Position numbers and translations under genes: made by a program. This document shows positions 60,986 through 64,000 of a DNA stretch of 64,000 nucleotides, piece after piece. Each line of letters starts with the position of its first letter. The first letter of the stretch is position 1. The notes under the pieces were generated by a model. The model saw only the letters and a program-made list of their open reading frames with translations. It made no database searches and was not told where the DNA came from. The DNA is taken from contig NC_135366.1 in the NCBI RefSeq assembly GCF_051622035.1, positions 2,821,001 to 2,885,000 of the forward strand, given 5' to 3'. Source of the stretch: Arctopsyche grandis (Eukaryota > Arthropoda > Insecta > Trichoptera > Hydropsychidae).

Positions 60986-61267
60986 TGGTATAAAAAGTCC
61001 AATAGTAGAAACGATACCCTAAGATGCCACTTTTGATTAGTGGGAATAATCCTTTTCCTATAACAAGTCAAAGAATAATTTATGCATAAAACTGTAAATC
61101 TTTAGATGGCTGCTATTAATTTGTAATTAACAGTATTAGAGTATAATATTTATTCTTAGAATTTTGTAGATATTGTATTTTATATGATTTATATCGATAT
61201 TACATTTTATATAGCTTAATAATAAAAAATAAAGAAGAAGCATATAGTTATACACGTATATTCTTTG

Positions 61268-62141
61268 TTATTCACAATTTGAAGGTACATTTTTAGGCTC
61301 GACGTCGACATTTTCAGTCGTAATCGACGAACTCTCAGAGGGTGTGACCGTCGGCTCGTCCTCCTGTAATGTAAATTTATAATCAAAATCTTACAATAAA
61401 CAGTATAGTACAAGTGCGAAATATATATTTGCCTCGAGTCTTTCAAACAATAGAACCATTTCGGTATGCTTTGTAAAGGGAAACATGTCGACGGCTATCG
61501 CTTTCGTGAGAAAGAACGGATCACCGTGCATTGTCTTAGAGCTGGCCCTACCCAAGTCGACAAAGTTCTTCATCGCTGCTGCTGGATTGCACGATATATA
61601 CACAACCCTTTTGATATTTTGTATGCGACGTAATTGCACCACGGCACGCATATCTTTAAATAAAAAATGAATATTTATTACATACATAATGATTCAAATG
61701 TTTCCTTGTGTACGGAATTGATTGATTGATGAAAATATTTGTATAATACTGACGCAAGCCTGATCTGGGTGGATCTACTATGGCGATAACATCTTCGTTT
61801 TTCGCTCTAGCAACAACCGAAGACAGAATATCTTCAGCTTTGCCGCAGAAAAACTCAGCATTCTTGCACTCGTTGAATGTGGCATTCGATCTAGCGTCGT
61901 CTACGGCTTCTGAAACCATCTCCAATCCTAATACTTGATCGCAATGCTGCAACGATATATATAAATCAATTAAAAATACATTCTGAACATTGTTTGAGCG
62001 TTAAATAAAAATAGTCACCTTGGAAAAACACAGTCCAATAGTACCGGTTCCACAACATATATCAATGACGGTAGAATTGTTTTGGGAATCTGATAAATCA
62101 ATGGCACTTTGGTATAAAATTTCCGCTGCTCCTGTATTTAC
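61268..62141 (-). CDS. TRMT2A: TRMT2A-like tRNA (uracil-5)-methyltransferase, 3' exons
   Basis: Makes m5U54 in tRNA using S-adenosylmethionine. Exons in transcription order: 62019-62141, 61754-61946, 61433-61653 and 61268-61363, covering the last 210 or so residues. The 5' exons are not found before 64000, so the gene continues past the window. Visible motifs: SAM site [18 protein letters not shown], the catalytic cysteine in [10 protein letters not shown], and the base glutamate in [12 protein letters not shown]. The tail after the catalytic domain is short and acidic ([13 protein letters not shown], ending NCE). The last intron can use GC at 61432-61431 (GAG|GCAAAT) or GT at 61411-61410; both keep frame and differ by seven residues. 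An intron repeat of ACCGGAAGT type and a SINE lie upstream. Confidence 0.9.
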
Positions 62142-62279
62142 CTGAATGATACAAAGAATTTATTTTGTATTATTTGAAAATCGAAACGAAATAAAAAATG
62201 CTAATGTGGACTTTATCTATGTATTTGAGGAATATAAGGTCACAAACAAAATTCGATAATTAAGCATACACATTCTGGT

Positions 62280-63070
62280 TATGAGAGCATTTTCGATGCA
62301 AATTGAGCGCAAATGTAGGGAAACTTTCACAGGAAAAAAGTTCTACTTCCGGTTGTAGGATTTTGTTCGAAATTATTTTAATACTTAAAATCACTATAAT
62401 TATTATACACATTAAATATAAAGAAAATCAAAATAATTTAAAAGTTCAAAATAAAATAATTAAATATTGTTTAAAAAAAAATGCTACTTTCGGTTTGTGA
62501 ATTTTGACCAAAACCTTATCAGCTCTAAGTTAGTACATAAAGAATACAAATATAAATTTTCGGCTTGATATGTTCAGGGGTGTGGATAGAATCGTGGTCA
62601 CAACATTTTTGACTCTTCTAAGAGGAAAAAATCCCACTTCCGGTTTATTAAATTAAGTGATTTTTTTTTTATTTTCATCACATTGATACAAGAATTATAC
62701 TTTTTCGTGAAGATCACACGTGTTTAAGGGGTATAAAAAATTGAACAAGATTAAACTGCCACTTCCGGTTGACGGATGCTTACCAAATTTTCTACATAAC
62801 TTGGTATTACGCTTAAATTTCTAAATATGAAATTTCAGTTCAATAAATCAAAAGGTTTCTGAGAAAAACATCAAAAACCTCGATTCTCTAGAGTAAAAGT
62901 ACTACTTCCGGTTCAGATAAAAATATTTAAAAAATATAAAGTTATAAAAATTATTATTTCTATTACATGTGAAAAAATTTCAGTCCGATTCAGTTAGTGG
63001 TTTGGGGGATAATTGAATTCAAAAACTTAAAATAAAGAGGACACCTATAAGGGGAGGTACCATTTCCGGG
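62280..63070. repeat. ACCGGAAGT-type repeat, third locus
   Basis: ACTTCCGG motifs at about 62345, 62635, 62760 and 62903 lie in sequence matching 23935-24540 closely, including TCAGTTAGTGGTTTGGG. It lies in a TRMT2A intron. Confidence 0.75.
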
Positions 63071-63326
63071 CAACTTAAAAATTTGAAAAAAATTTACGGC
63101 GTGTCGATAAGAATTTCAGTAACCGATACTATATTTCAGTTCGATAGGAATAATGGTGTTCAAAAAATCCCCAAAATACGCAGACACACATTTTTCTAGA
63201 TCATGAAAACATGATCAGTGATCGGTTCTGAGTTCGAATCAGTCAAAATCTCGAGTTCGAATTTTCACATGATCACAAAACTTCATCTATTGTTACTACG
63301 TACATAGATAAAGTAAATATATACTA

Positions 63327-63329
<3 letters not shown>

Positions 63330-63395
<66 letters not shown>

Positions 63396-63406
63396 CCAGC
63401 TGGTTA

Positions 63407-63452
<46 letters not shown>
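63330..63452. repeat. Two (AT)n tracts around an AACCAGCTGGTT palindrome
   Basis: About 30 AT units, then TTAACCAGCTGGTTAA, then about 20 more units, next to the SINE head that also begins TTAACCAGC. Confidence 0.85.
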
Positions 63453-63456
<4 letters not shown>

Positions 63457-63459
63457 TAA

Positions 63460-63885
63460 CCAGCAGTATGGCTCGGTGGTTGCGTTTATGTTTAGGACCG
63501 AGCAGTTACCAGGTTCGATTCCATACTAACCTTTAATACTACTAGTCAGACTTGGATATTTGTGACTCCAAGACGATCGTTTCTTATCAGAGTTTGTCAA
63601 TTTATCTGATTTCATTGTTGAAACGGTTCCTCCATAAAATTAGCAAAAATCATCCTACGCGCTGTCACAAATATCTGAATTTGATTTATGTATAATAGGT
63701 AAAAATTTATGTAAAAGTCTCTATGGATTCATTAATTAATTAACTGTTAATTTCGTGTTCTTCAGTCTATCGAAATACAGTGATTTATGTAATAAAAATG
63801 CTGCAATGTATGTAATTAATTGTCTAGGAAGGCGCATTGGAGTCTACCTGTTAGGCCTTTCTAGTATATTTATTTTATTTATTTA
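63460..63885 (+). mobile_element. tRNA-headed SINE, copy 4 (best preserved)
   Basis: Head with A-box-like TGGCTCGGTGGTTGCG and B-box GGTTCGATTCC, body GATATTTGTGACTCCAAG, and 3' stem CTAGGAAGGC/GCCTTTCTAG. Tail T/A-rich. Confidence 0.8.
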
Positions 63886-64000
63886 TATATATTTTAGCTA
63901 TCAAGCTAATTTAAAAAAAAATACATCTTAATTATTATACTTAACTCTAAAATTTATAATTAACTTATATGTACTGTCCCTCACAGAGGTGTCTCTTCGC

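Noticed and set aside
63460-63540. Possible tRNA gene at the SINE head
   Set aside because: A- and B-box-like motifs are present, but the cloverleaf is poor and the SINE body follows, so it is a SINE promoter.

Overview
This is an animal nuclear genome window, almost certainly from an insect. The genes are split by many introns with clean GT-AG (one possibly GC-AG) junctions. The base composition is AT-rich and there is a heavy load of small DNA transposons, Helitron-like elements, tRNA-headed SINEs and an RTE-type LINE tail with a (TGA)n 3' end. The order cannot be fixed from the sequence; the repeats would fit Lepidoptera or a related group, but this is inference.

Genes, left to right: (1) cytosolic valyl-tRNA synthetase, + strand, 6543-16004, 16 exons reconstructed in frame; exon 9 is an in-frame, lysine/arginine-rich cassette. 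(2) A secreted copper monooxygenase of the DBH/MOXD1 type, + strand, 21857-26567, nine coding exons, probable TATA promoter at 20491. (3) A truncated 3' half of an AIP-type FKBP/TPR co-chaperone gene, - strand, 27626-28304. (4) A BTB-BACK-Kelch gene, - strand, 34090-36471, ten exons. (5) A decayed array of tandemly duplicated micro-exons, - strand, 38384-39538. (6) A copy of the last DBH-like exon (39539-39757) followed by the complete AIP-like gene, - strand, 40674-42071. (7) A small cysteine-rich secreted, probably membrane-anchored protein, + strand, 57870-60368. (8) The 3' exons of a TRMT2A-type tRNA uracil-5-methyltransferase, - strand, 61268-62141, whose 5' exons lie beyond the right edge.

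The main large-scale structure is a pair of 2-kb direct repeats (26349-28379 and 39539-41426) covering the DBH-like last exon and the 3' half of the AIP-like gene. They flank about 11 kb that contains two Helitron-like elements packed with GC-rich hairpin minisatellites, the Kelch gene and the micro-exon array. The left copy keeps a whole DBH-like gene and the right copy keeps a whole AIP-like gene.

The remainder is a dense, nested transposon landscape. It includes a degenerate hAT element with perfect 8-bp target duplications, several hAT MITEs, TTAA-flanked piggyBac-like MITEs, foldback elements with 9-10-bp target duplications, three LTR-like insertions each flanked by ATAT, four SINEs sharing a 3' stem-loop, five Helitron-like elements, and a repeat family studded with ETS-type ACCGGAAGT motifs. 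Regions 16.1-18.2, 19.2-20.5, 31.8-34.1, 36.5-38.4 and 43.5-47.4 kb show no gene that I can support.
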